From assembly GCA_035547915.1 (NCBI GenBank), contig DASZTS010000140.1, forward strand, positions 1 through 64,000: 64,000 nucleotides of DNA, given 5' to 3'. Positions within the stretch are counted from its first letter, which is position 1. The number at the start of each line of letters is the position of its first letter. This document shows, one piece after another, positions 51,206 to 59,005 of the stretch. Both the position numbers and the translations under genes were made by a program. Source of the stretch: DASSFG01 sp035547915 (GTDB taxonomy: Bacteria > Planctomycetota > Planctomycetia > Pirellulales > JAICIG01). A model generated the notes under the pieces. It saw only the letters and a list, made by a program, of their open reading frames with translations, was not told the origin of the DNA and did not search any database.

Positions 51206-51481
51206 TCAGGTTGAGTTCTTGGGCCGTCGTCGTCGGGGTCTTTCGACAGGTGGCTGGGGCGCGATCTCGGGCCTTCGATCGGCCGTCGTCTCTTCGGTGC
51301 CCTCGGCGGCAGGTGTTGCCGTTTCGCCGGCGGGCGGATCGGAGAACTGCTCGCTCTGGGCTGGGGCCGCGTTGGCCTTTCTCAGCGCCTCTTTTTCAGC
51401 CCTCACCTCTCGCCGGTATGCGTCGGACCATTCTTCGATCTCGCGCAACTCTTCCGGAGTTAGCCATAATTCTTCAGGCAT
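51206..51481 (-). CDS. Small protein between portal and tape measure
   Basis: ATG 51481 overlaps the portal stop by eight bases. The 91 residues are charged and helical at the start (MPEELWLTPEELREIEEWSD), then alanine-, proline- and glutamate-rich with an arginine-rich end (PPVERPRRRRPKNS). Such small genes before the tape measure often act as tail-assembly factors. Not recognised. Confidence 0.5.
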   Translation of the reverse strand: MPEELWLTPEELREIEEWSDAYRREVRAEKEALRKANAAPAQSEQFSDPPAGETATPAAEGTEETTADRRPEIAPQPPVERPRRRRPKNST

Positions 51482-53474
51482 GACGAGGCCTCTTCGATTT
51501 GATGTAACGAGCGAGTACTTGTTGCGAGCGGCTGCCGGGCGTGAGGTCGAATACGCCTTCGAACGCGCCTCCATGCGTCTTCCACCACTCGCGCCCGTCT
51601 TCCTCGTCAAGCACGTCTTGGATGGTGTTGGCGGAGGGGAATTGGCGGCGAATAGCGTCTCGCAGCCCGGCGCCGAGTTTGTCTATGTCTTGGTCGTATC
51701 CAAAAACCGCCCACGTGTAGTACCCATTATAGGTTGGGCTGCGAGCAGCATAGGCCTTGATGTACGAGAAGCCTGCCTGCGTGGCATGGTGTACCTGCTT
51801 GGCAAAGATCGATAATCCCGTGCCCCCGCGGTGGTCGGGATGGATTTCAAAATTGTCGTTCTCGATGAATTTTCGTCCATCTTCGTCTATGCCGAAGCGG
51901 CGCTTCAGTGAATAACGCGGCTCACTGATCGTGGCGTCGATCATGCCATCCCAACGATCAAATTCCGCATGTACGACGGCGTCGTCCGGCGCGCCGATGA
52001 GCGAAGGAATATCCTTCGCCCTGACACCCAGTCTGCGGAGGAGCTTCTTCGAGCTCGGCGATTGCCGGAAGACGAGCGAAGCGCGGCTGCGGATCTCATG
52101 GGGATGCGGCTGTTCTTTCTCGACCGGACCGGGCTCGTTCTCCTTGGCACTCTCTTCGCCGCGACCTTTCGGAACGAAACGGCCACCCTCCGGCGATCCG
52201 GCGGGCGCATGCTCGTGCCCCTGGTCGTCGATCGATAATTGCAGGAGCGCCGGATCGTCGCCGGCGGGCCTCGCTTTGTCGGTTCGGCCGCCGACTGCCC
52301 GATCGTCGCCGGACGTTCCGACATCGCTCTTCGTCAGATCCGGCTTGCCCATGCCGCCGGCCTGATCGCCCATCGTTTCGATCAGCGGGAGGGGCTGAAT
52401 GTCGAAGTTCGTGGCGCGCCGGCCGAAGTTGGCATAGACCAGCGGCTTCAAGAGCTGCGCGGTGATCGCCTGCACATACGAACCGAATTCCACGTCCCTG
52501 ACGGCGAGGAATCCGAGCAGCGGCACGCTCCGACCCGACCAGCCACCTCCCTGGCCGCCGGCTTCGACGACCTCGCGCGGCACGAGCAGGCCGTCCAGGA
52601 TGTCCCAATCGAGATCGGCGATGAAGGGTTGGACGAGATCTTCGCCGCCCACGGGCGACGGCGGATCGTACGTGAATTTGCGATTCCCCTTGTCGTCGGT
52701 CGTGGTCGGCAGCACGACACAGCCGCCGCTCATGCGCAGTTCGGCGATCTCGCGGGCCAGGTCGCGCCCCGACGCCATGCTGCCGTTCGGCAAGCGGAAG
52801 TTCTCGATCGGGTAGCCGATGCGATCGCCGATCCAGGCGTCCTTGTACATCCGCAGCCGACGCAGGTCGTAGGCCCCGCCGTCGCTGTTCTTGTCAAACC
52901 ACGGCGCGTAACATCGCTCGAGGATGGCCCGCCCCCAGGTGCGCGAGAACTCTTCGCCGTAGGTCAGCCACAGGCCCTTCGGCCCCATCAGATCGACGAC
53001 GCCCCGGCCGTAGCTGTGGATGTTGCGCACGCGGATGCCCACGCGGGCGCCGTTGATCTTCAACTGCCCGACGTCCATCGGGTGGAAGTCGCGCATCCGG
53101 TCGAACTCGATCAATCCGGCCGGCGACTCCTGGCAGATCACCTCGCAGGCGAGGAAGCCGTAGTTCTTCGCGCGCAGGATCTGCGGCGCCGACGTGTGCC
53201 AGATGCGCTCCCATTGCGCCTGCACCCAGTGGGCGATTTCGCGGCTGTCGCACTTCACCTCGACCTTGGCCGTGCGCAGCGGACCGTTGCCGATCTGCAA
53301 CCCGAACCACACCTGCGGATCGAGCAGCATGACGTCGGCGTAGTAATACGACCAGGGCGGCCGACGAGACCAATTGGCGTAGACGAGCGCCGACGGGCCC
53401 GGGTCGTAACCCTGGGTCAGTGGCCGGCCGGTATTGAACCAACCCGCGAGTCGGCTTGCGATGGCGTTGAGCAT
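51474..53474 (-). CDS. Phage portal protein fused to a GNAT-like C-terminal domain
   Basis: The protein has 666 residues. The first 400 look like a DUF935/Mu gp29-type portal: WSYYYADVMLLDPQVWFGL, a central wing/crown (VEVKCDSREIAHWVQAQWER, ILRAKNYGFLACEVICQE) and the LVQPFIADLDWDILDGLLVP stem-like helix. Around 425 the sequence GHEHAPAGSPEGGRFVPKG is the kind of linker that joins phage head proteins to extra domains. The last 180 residues have a GNAT-like layout: VVHAEFDRWDGMIDATISEP, NFEIHPDHRGGTGLSIFAKQ with the acetyl-CoA-binding RGGTG near 545, then NGYYTWAVFGYD. The fused enzyme may travel with the particle. Upstream lies the tail chaperone, not the terminase. Confidence 0.7.
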   Translation of the reverse strand: MLNAIASRLAGWFNTGRPLTQGYDPGPSALVYANWSRRPPWSYYYADVMLLDPQVWFGLQIGNGPLRTAKVEVKCDSREIAHWVQAQWERIWHTSAPQILRAKNYGFLACEVICQESPAGLIEFDRMRDFHPMDVGQLKINGARVGIRVRNIHSYGRGVVDLMGPKGLWLTYGEEFSRTWGRAILERCYAPWFDKNSDGGAYDLRRLRMYKDAWIGDRIGYPIENFRLPNGSMASGRDLAREIAELRMSGGCVVLPTTTDDKGNRKFTYDPPSPVGGEDLVQPFIADLDWDILDGLLVPREVVEAGGQGGGWSGRSVPLLGFLAVRDVEFGSYVQAITAQLLKPLVYANFGRRATNFDIQPLPLIETMGDQAGGMGKPDLTKSDVGTSGDDRAVGGRTDKARPAGDDPALLQLSIDDQGHEHAPAGSPEGGRFVPKGRGEESAKENEPGPVEKEQPHPHEIRSRASLVFRQSPSSKKLLRRLGVRAKDIPSLIGAPDDAVVHAEFDRWDGMIDATISEPRYSLKRRFGIDEDGRKFIENDNFEIHPDHRGGTGLSIFAKQVHHATQAGFSYIKAYAARSPTYNGYYTWAVFGYDQDIDKLGAGLRDAIRRQFPSANTIQDVLDEEDGREWWKTHGGAFEGVFDLTPGSRSQQVLARYIKSKRPRHA

Positions 53475-53491
53475 TCCGTTGCTTTGCTTGG

Positions 53492-53522
53492 ATTAACCGA
53501 CAGACCGGGTTTTGTCGGACTC
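53492..53522. repeat. Short palindrome related to the MITE ends
   Basis: CCGACAGACCGGGTTTTGTCGG is an inverted repeat with CCGACA / TTGTCGG arms, matching the terminal ACCGACAAAACC of the MITE-like elements back to back. It lies in the gap between the chaperone and portal genes and may be a remnant element or a weak hairpin. Confidence 0.4.
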
Positions 53523-54134
53523 AGGCGGTGTTCCTCTTCCGTTGCCACAGGCGCCGCTGCCGCACGACGAGCAGTTCCCTCCTGGCCAGCTCCTCGTCGC
53601 CTGTGGCTTCGAGATAGAGTCGATAGATCTCTTCGGGTGGGAGTTTGCTCAGGTTGCCGAAGCGCAGGTCTCGTTCGGCGTGGCATCGTTCGAGGTTGGC
53701 GAGCCAGGCGCGCCGTTCGATTTCTCCCCAGTCTCGGCTGTCGATTCCGAACCAGTAGGCGATTCGGCAGTCGGACCAACACTGTTTTTTTTTGCGTCGA
53801 TCCTGGCGCGTAGCTTTTTGAATTCGCCCGTGACGAAGCTGTAGAACCGCCAGGCGCCCTCGCGGCTACAGCCTTCGACCCCGTAGCGATCCCGGAGCAG
53901 GCCGATCACGGAATCGAGGAAGCGTGGATCGTGCCGCTCCGTCCCGTCCGCGAACTTGATCTTGGGATCGTTGGCGTGCCGCTTGTCGATGATCGAGAGG
54001 TCGTCGTTGATGTCCCACAGGCGGACCGTGAAGACGCGACCATACATCTCGAGCTGAACCGTCGGATCGTCGTCGGACTCGATGAGTTTGACCGGGGCCG
54101 CTTGAGCATCCTCAAAAGTTCCTTCGGTGGTCAC
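53521..54134 (-). CDS. Tail assembly chaperone with probable -1 ribosomal frameshift (G/GT-like)
   Basis: The zero frame runs from ATG 54134 to a TGA at 53649 (161 residues). Its first 116 residues are well ordered (KLIESDDDPTVQLEMYGRVF, WDINDDLSIIDKRHAND, GAWRFYSFVTGEFKKL), but after residue 116 it becomes low-complexity. At that point is a run of nine adenines (53785-53793), giving the heptamer A_AAA_AAA. A -1 slip continues as KQCWSDCRIAYWFGIDSRDW and a well-composed 87-residue extension to a TGA at 53521, for about 204 residues in total. This mirrors lambda gpG/gpGT, where a tail chaperone and its extension are needed for tail assembly. The gene sits right after the tail tube, the usual place. 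Confidence 0.7.
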
Positions 54135-54234
54135 GGTGCGAATCCTTTCTGTGGGCGCACGACCGCCGCGGCTTCGGCGTGCAAAAGAGTGAGGTTGATA
54201 AGGCTCGCCGCCACGGCTACCTCGGTGAGAAAAA

Positions 54235-54735
54235 CTAGGTGATGGTGAAGAGTTGCTTGATCCCGCTGTTGTCGTACAACAGCAGATCGAAGATCACGGG
54301 AATGTCGCGCTGATCGGGTCCGAACAGGACGTCCACGTCGTTGGCGTCCGAGAGGATCGCCAGTTCGGCACTGAACGTGACGGGGCCGAAGAGGGAGGCG
54401 GGCGTGCCGGCGACCGCGGTCAACACGATCGGCTTGGCGAGGTTGCTGTCGAGCCGGGCGATGATGCCCAGCGAGCCGTCCATGCCGGCCAGGCCGCCAT
54501 AGGGCCAGATGGCCTGTTGCACCGCGACGTTCCATTCCTTGAACGTCACCATCAGGCTGCAATCCATGCCGCGATACACGCCGTCGATCAGCGTGTCGCC
54601 GTAGCTCGCCGTGTCGTTGATCTTGCTCTTCTTGGGGCGCAACCGCAGGTGTTCGCCACCTGACGTGATGAGGCCGACCGGCTGGCCGCCATAGGTCATC
54701 TTGTATTCGCCGACTGCAAAGTTTCCGAGAGGCAT
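54235..54735 (-). CDS. Major tail tube protein
   Basis: The 166-residue protein is beta-rich with the pattern of tail tube proteins: MPLGNFAVGEYKMTYGGQP, DTASYGDTLIDGVYRGMDCS, LMVTFKEWN and a final beta region FSAELAILSDANDVD with FDLLLYDNSGIKQLF. It lies between a terminator-like neck protein and the chaperone with the frameshift, the normal siphovirus order. Structural role in the tail shaft. Confidence 0.65.
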   Translation of the reverse strand: MPLGNFAVGEYKMTYGGQPVGLITSGGEHLRLRPKKSKINDTASYGDTLIDGVYRGMDCSLMVTFKEWNVAVQQAIWPYGGLAGMDGSLGIIARLDSNLAKPIVLTAVAGTPASLFGPVTFSAELAILSDANDVDVLFGPDQRDIPVIFDLLLYDNSGIKQLFTIT

Positions 54736-54748
54736 TGGGGTTCCCTTT

Positions 54749-55258
54749 CTATTGCATCACGTCGATGGCTTGCACGCGCCGCGCGCCGCGGAAGTTCAAT
54801 CTTCGTTCAAGCGATTTGTCACCGAGTTCGGTTCGCCCGCGGCCCACATACCACAGGGGCGATTGGAAGACGTCGCCGGAGGCCTGGCCCGGCGCGCCCG
54901 CGTTGTCGCAGGCGATCTGTCGCAGCCGGTGGTTGTTGTGGATCGCGCGGATCACGGCGCGCTCCAACTCATCGAGCCCGGGCGTGTGGTCCGTATAGAC
55001 CCTGCCGAGCTGGTCGGGAGCGTACTGCCCGATCTGCTTCACGATCCGCACCTCGACGGAATACTCCTCGCTCAACGAAACCTTCTCGGTGCTCGCGACG
55101 CCGGCTTCGTCCAACGCCACGTACCACTGGCCGCGGCTGCGCGGGAGCTGGCCGGCCGGTTGGATGCCGATGTAGTTCTGCGGCGGCTGACCGTCGGGGA
55201 TCGGCATGCGATCGCGCAGGACGGTCTGCATCGCCAACAGAAGGGCCGCCATGCTCAT
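54749..55258 (-). CDS. Tail terminator / neck-like protein
   Basis: The 169-residue protein starts MSMAALLLAMQTVLRDRMPI and contains WYVALDEAGVASTEKVSLSE and SVEVRIVKQIGQYAPDQLGR, followed by a helix LDELERAVIRAIHNNHRL and a strand with RRLNFRGARRVQA. This alpha/beta layout and its place just before the tail tube fit a tail terminator (tail completion) protein. Not certain from sequence alone. Confidence 0.5.
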   Translation of the reverse strand: MSMAALLLAMQTVLRDRMPIPDGQPPQNYIGIQPAGQLPRSRGQWYVALDEAGVASTEKVSLSEEYSVEVRIVKQIGQYAPDQLGRVYTDHTPGLDELERAVIRAIHNNHRLRQIACDNAGAPGQASGDVFQSPLWYVGRGRTELGDKSLERRLNFRGARRVQAIDVMQ

Positions 55259-55276
55259 CGGCCGGCCCTCCGGCGA

Positions 55277-55519
55277 TCACTCTGGCTGAACATGTGGAAT
55301 TGCCTCTTCATCGTCTTGGCCCAGACGGATTTCGATCGCTCGTGTACGGAGGCCGGTGTTCTTCTCCCAGACGGCATCGGCGAGCAGGGTCGCTTCCGCC
55401 GGCCCCGCGGCGCGCTCGTCCTCGATCGGGAACCAAGCCTGCAACCCATGGTTGAATCGCAGGCGCGTGCCCTGCTTCGAGAACTCATATGCCTGGTGGA
55501 TTCGTTCCTCGGCCGCCAT
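55277..55519 (-). CDS. Small head-tail region protein
   Basis: An 80-residue polar protein (MAAEERIHQAYEFSKQGTRL, NHGLQAWFPIEDERA) between the gp36-like and terminator-like genes. It is short and charged with one aromatic WFP motif and has no domain I recognise. Start ATG 55519 lies close to the previous stop (55523), so it is operonic. Confidence 0.5.
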   Translation of the reverse strand: MAAEERIHQAYEFSKQGTRLRFNHGLQAWFPIEDERAAGPAEATLLADAVWEKNTGLRTRAIEIRLGQDDEEAIPHVQPE

Positions 55520-55522
55520 CGA

Positions 55523-56092
55523 CTACTCCCATAACACGTAATCGATCGTATTGTTCTGCTTGAGGCCGTTGTTGTTCTGCGGACCGCCGGTGCTGGTCGA
55601 GTCGACGCGGCGCACCTTCGCCCGCAGCCAACGGCCGTCGATGGCCAGGTTGCTCACCGCCATCAGCTCGTCGCTCACGGGCGTGGCCGGCCCGTCGTCG
55701 GCGATCAGGTCTTCGCGACCGGCGCGAATCTCCTTGAGCACGTCGCGATAATCGTCGGCCTCTTTTTGCAGATCGTCGGGCACCGCGTTTCCGCGGCGCC
55801 GGGCGAGCACGACGGCGGCCAACGTGGCGGCGCACCATTTGGCCCACGTCGACGCGGCGATGGTCGCCGCCGAATATCGCTTGAACAGGAATCGATTCAT
55901 CAACGAACAGGCCTGTTCGATCGGCACCTGCTGGTTGAGTTCCGGCGCGCCGTCCAGATCGTCGTCGAGACGCGCCGCGACGCCGAAGACCGACCATACG
56001 GCCTGCACCTCGGCGATCGAGCAATAGGTGATCGCCAGCGTGGGCGCGTTCAGAGGGTTCAGGAGGATCCCGCTGGGAGTTGAAGATGCCAT
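55523..56092 (-). CDS. Head completion/neck-like protein (DUF1320/gp36-like)
   Basis: The 189-residue protein begins with a block typical of Mu gp36/DUF1320-type proteins: ITYCSIAEVQAVWSVFGVAA near 21-40, then a helical region with FLFKRYSAATIAASTWAKWC and AATLAAVVLARRRGNAVPDD, and a RDVLKEIRAGREDLI helix. Such proteins help join head and tail. The gene order (capsid, small protein, this one, terminator-like, tube) supports the call. Confidence 0.5.
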   Translation of the reverse strand: MASSTPSGILLNPLNAPTLAITYCSIAEVQAVWSVFGVAARLDDDLDGAPELNQQVPIEQACSLMNRFLFKRYSAATIAASTWAKWCAATLAAVVLARRRGNAVPDDLQKEADDYRDVLKEIRAGREDLIADDGPATPVSDELMAVSNLAIDGRWLRAKVRRVDSTSTGGPQNNNGLKQNNTIDYVLWE

Positions 56093-56132
56093 GTTGAGCC
56101 TTTCGGTGTTTGTCGGCCGGTGCGGGCGAAGG

Positions 56133-56744
56133 TTAGCTGTTGTCTTCTTCCCACTCCACCTCGTAGCCCCAGGTCGCGGTGCCCAACGAGGTGATCGTGT
56201 TGCTGATCTCGACGACGTCGCCCGTGCCGCGCAGGATGAGGGCCTTGTCTTCCGCCTGGCAGAAATTCCAGACGGCCGGCACCGGCCCCAGGGCGCCGGC
56301 CGCCGGCGGACTCAGCGACAGGGGTCGGGCGCCCATCTGGACGTGGCCCGTGCCGAGCGCCGCCGCGGCCGTATAGCTGTTGATGGTGACCGTGGCCGCC
56401 GCATCGCCCTTGTCGTGCTTGCCCAACGTGGTGACGTTGCCGGTGGGTGTTCCGCCGGAAACGGCCGTGCAGCGCGAGAGCAAGAGCTCCGTATAGAACT
56501 TTGTTCCCGCCTGTCCCCAGATGACGATCTCTTTGACGCGCACCGTCTTGCTCGCGCTGCCGACGATCTCGAGCAGCACGGCGGCGGCCGTCGAGTAGAA
56601 CGTCAGCCCGACCTCGCCGGTGCGATACGTCGCCTTGGTGCCGTCGGACGAAACCAACAGGGCACCCGACGACCCGCTGGCCGGCCCGGGGGCCGTGAGA
56701 AAGGGTACTCCGTTGGCGTCCTTGATCTGGATCGAACCGCTCAT
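56133..56744 (-). CDS. Beta-rich virion-like protein next to the capsid gene
   Basis: The 203-residue protein is glycine-, alanine- and threonine-rich with strand-forming segments (VGLTFYSTAAAVLLEIVGSA, VRVKEIVIWGQAGTKFY) and ends WGYEVEWEEDNS. It directly follows the capsid gene and may be a decoration, spike or head-fibre protein. Family not recognised. Confidence 0.45.
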   Translation of the reverse strand: MSGSIQIKDANGVPFLTAPGPASGSSGALLVSSDGTKATYRTGEVGLTFYSTAAAVLLEIVGSASKTVRVKEIVIWGQAGTKFYTELLLSRCTAVSGGTPTGNVTTLGKHDKGDAAATVTINSYTAAAALGTGHVQMGARPLSLSPPAAGALGPVPAVWNFCQAEDKALILRGTGDVVEISNTITSLGTATWGYEVEWEEDNS

Positions 56745-56884
56745 GCTTCCCTCATTCGTCCTTCGTTACCGCAATGTCCTCGGTGAGGAAGGTCTCGGTT
56801 GTGACCTTGCCTCACCGCCACCGCCGCCGGGTCCCCGCATGGAAGCGGAAGTGGATCAAAATGGCTCGTCAGGGGATGGTGCTG

Positions 56885-57964
56885 TTAGGCGATGCTGCCG
56901 AAGAACACCGCCGCCGGCACCTTCAGCGCCGGGATGCCGTTGAACACGTTCATCAACTGGTATCCGGCCGGATCGTCCGTCGGCTTGGCCCAGTAGTATT
57001 CGCCGAACCGCTCGACCGCCGGCCGGCCGACCCATTCGATGACGGGCTCGCTCCCCTGATAGAAGCTGAACACGTCGGGCGTGGGATCGGGCAGGAAGAC
57101 GGCCCGGTTGTCGGGAATCAACTTGGTGAACGTTCCCTGCAACGACAGGCCGTCGTCGATGATGTGCCAGACGATCCACGGAGCACCGCGCAGCGTGGCG
57201 ATGAAGCCGTTGTCGTTGTCGCTCCGCATGTGGTCGAACACCTTCTCCGCCGACCCCGATTGGTCTTGCACCTGCACGTTGTTGACCACATATCCCCAGC
57301 CGACGCTCGAGACGAAGACGTGCTTCAGCCCGCGGCCGCACAACTGCTGCATCAGCGCGTTGACCGCGAGGCAGTTGTTGATGATGGGGGCCGAGGGATT
57401 CGACCAGAGCGTGCTGATGATCCCGTTGAGGTTGCCGGTGTTGGTGCTGGGGATCTGGTAGTTGACGGTGATTCCGCCGCCGCTGAAGCCGTGTTGCAGC
57501 GCATCACCCACCTGCGTGTAGGTGTACGAGCCCCGCAGCATGGCCGCGATTTGGAATTCGCGCAGGTTGGTGATCTCCTGCGCGAGGATACGCTCCTGCT
57601 CGGCGATGTAGTTCTGACCGGCGATGTCGAGATTGGCGACCGGGCCGCCGATCGGGCGCAGGTTGTGCAATTCTTCCAGCGGCAGCGGCAGTTTGTTGGC
57701 CGAGCGCGGGAAAGTGAACGTGACGCGGCCGACGGGATTGGCCGCGATGGTGCCGGCCGGCGCACCGGGCATGCGCCCGTCGGGCACGTTACGGCTGCTG
57801 CTGAAGACGTCCCACGAACCGCGGCGGCCACCGTAGTCTTGCACCGCCCGTCCGCCCCGCTCCATGCCGAAGAATCGCTGGAGCCGATCGTTGATGAGGT
57901 TCAGCCGGTTGATGCGCTCATTGATGATCGCGGGCTGTAACGCTGAAGGGAGAGCAACTGCCAC
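56885..57964 (-). CDS. Major capsid protein
   Basis: The 359-residue protein has the features of a lambda gpE-like major capsid protein: N-terminal arm, an RVTFTFPRSANKLPLPLEEL block, the long helix EQERILAQEITNLREFQIAA, and a C-terminal half with NGFIATLRGAPWIVWHIIDD, AVFLPDPTPDVFSFYQG and YYWAKPTDDPAGYQLM. The gene is followed by the neck genes and preceded by a decoration protein gene, as in lambda-like clusters. Confident as a capsid protein; the exact family is inferred. Confidence 0.75.
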   Translation of the reverse strand: MAVALPSALQPAIINERINRLNLINDRLQRFFGMERGGRAVQDYGGRRGSWDVFSSSRNVPDGRMPGAPAGTIAANPVGRVTFTFPRSANKLPLPLEELHNLRPIGGPVANLDIAGQNYIAEQERILAQEITNLREFQIAAMLRGSYTYTQVGDALQHGFSGGGITVNYQIPSTNTGNLNGIISTLWSNPSAPIINNCLAVNALMQQLCGRGLKHVFVSSVGWGYVVNNVQVQDQSGSAEKVFDHMRSDNDNGFIATLRGAPWIVWHIIDDGLSLQGTFTKLIPDNRAVFLPDPTPDVFSFYQGSEPVIEWVGRPAVERFGEYYWAKPTDDPAGYQLMNVFNGIPALKVPAAVFFGSIA

Positions 57965-58020
57965 GTCGGGCGCTCCATGTCGGCTCCTTTAGCGAAGAGC
58001 GGTTTAGCTTTTTGTATGGC

Positions 58021-58079
58021 ACACGCGAATCGCCCTGCTAAAAAGGGCTTTGCGGGAGCGACCCTATCGCGTGTGTTTT
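58021..58079. terminator. Hairpin between decoration and capsid genes
   Basis: ACACGCGA (58021-58028) and TCGCGTGT (58067-58074) pair around an inner GCCC/GGGC hairpin; TTTTT follows on the + strand. On the minus strand, where the genes are read, it could be a partial terminator or processing site that adjusts capsid expression. Confidence 0.45.
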
Positions 58080-58090
58080 TCGTCGTTTCC

Positions 58091-58885
58091 CTACGCTGCC
58101 GTCACCGTGGAGGTGGCCGGCGAATAATTGCGCACATACCACTTGGTGCCGGCGCCGTTGGCATAGAATTGCAGATGGCCGCCGATCTGGTGGCTGGCCG
58201 TGCCGAAGGCCAGGCTGCTGGCCGACGCGTTGTTGTCCCAGACGATGTTGCTCCCTTCGTTGCTGAGCACCTTCATCGTCTGCGCGACCAGGTTCAGGAA
58301 CTGGAACGTATAGCCCGCGGCGATCGCCGGGAGCGTGAAATCGACCTCGGCCGATGCGCCCAGCGTGGTGAAGAGCGTGCCGTTGTCGGTCGCCAGCACC
58401 TGGTAGGCGGCCGTCTTGGCGACCTCGGCATAGGGCGCGGCGAAGGCACCCGCCTGCCCGGTAAAATCGTCGTCGAAGAAGAACCGGCCGACCATCTGCC
58501 GCCGCGCGTACTGGTCGAGCCCGATGAGCAGGCTCCCCTTGACGCACCCGCCGACGAGGATCTTGCCGTATTTGTTCTCGGCGTTGCCGTTCAGGTCGAG
58601 TGTGCTGATGCCGCGCAACAGCACGCCGAACACGTTCTGGCTGCCGTCGCTGGCCGTGGCCGAATATTGCTTGAGGTTGCCCGAGGAGGCGATCTTGCCC
58701 AGCAGCAAGCCGGGCCGCAGATAGGTGGTGGGCGAGTTACCGCTGTCGACCGTGGTAGAATCGATGACGTACGATTCCTGTTCGACCACCGGCGCGCCGT
58801 CGCCGCCCCAGGTCACGACCGATTCGACTGTCTGCTGCAGGGTTGAAAAGCCGGGCAGATTGCCCATCGTCGGCAGAGCGGACAT
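58091..58885 (-). CDS. Head decoration protein (lambda gpD-like)
   Basis: The 264-residue protein contains the gpD/HDPD-type region: SYVIDSTTVDSGNSPTTYLR, LLLGKIASSGNLKQYSATA and FGVLLRGISTLDLN, followed by KILVGGCVKGSLLIG. The C-terminal half is an extra strand-rich domain (FTLPAIAAGYTFQFLNLVAQ). Decoration proteins stabilise the expanded capsid. It lies between the protease/scaffold gene and the capsid gene, the standard order. Confidence 0.68.
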   Translation of the reverse strand: MSALPTMGNLPGFSTLQQTVESVVTWGGDGAPVVEQESYVIDSTTVDSGNSPTTYLRPGLLLGKIASSGNLKQYSATASDGSQNVFGVLLRGISTLDLNGNAENKYGKILVGGCVKGSLLIGLDQYARRQMVGRFFFDDDFTGQAGAFAAPYAEVAKTAAYQVLATDNGTLFTTLGASAEVDFTLPAIAAGYTFQFLNLVAQTMKVLSNEGSNIVWDNNASASSLAFGTASHQIGGHLQFYANGAGTKWYVRNYSPATSTVTAA

Positions 58886-59005
58886 GGATTGCGCCTGTCA
58901 TTTTCCGGCCCTTTAGCGAGGCGATGCAGCTTCTTGGTTGGTTCGTTCGGCTGGCCCGCGCTGCTCGCGGGTTTCGGGGAGCGACCCTTGCCGTCCGAGA
59001 GTGAC

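Noticed and set aside
51019..51481. Frameshift pair at the 91-residue gene and the following short ORF
   Set aside because: The second frame opens only after the first one's stop codon (an in-frame TGA precedes it), so ribosomes could not slip into it; no slippery sequence is present.
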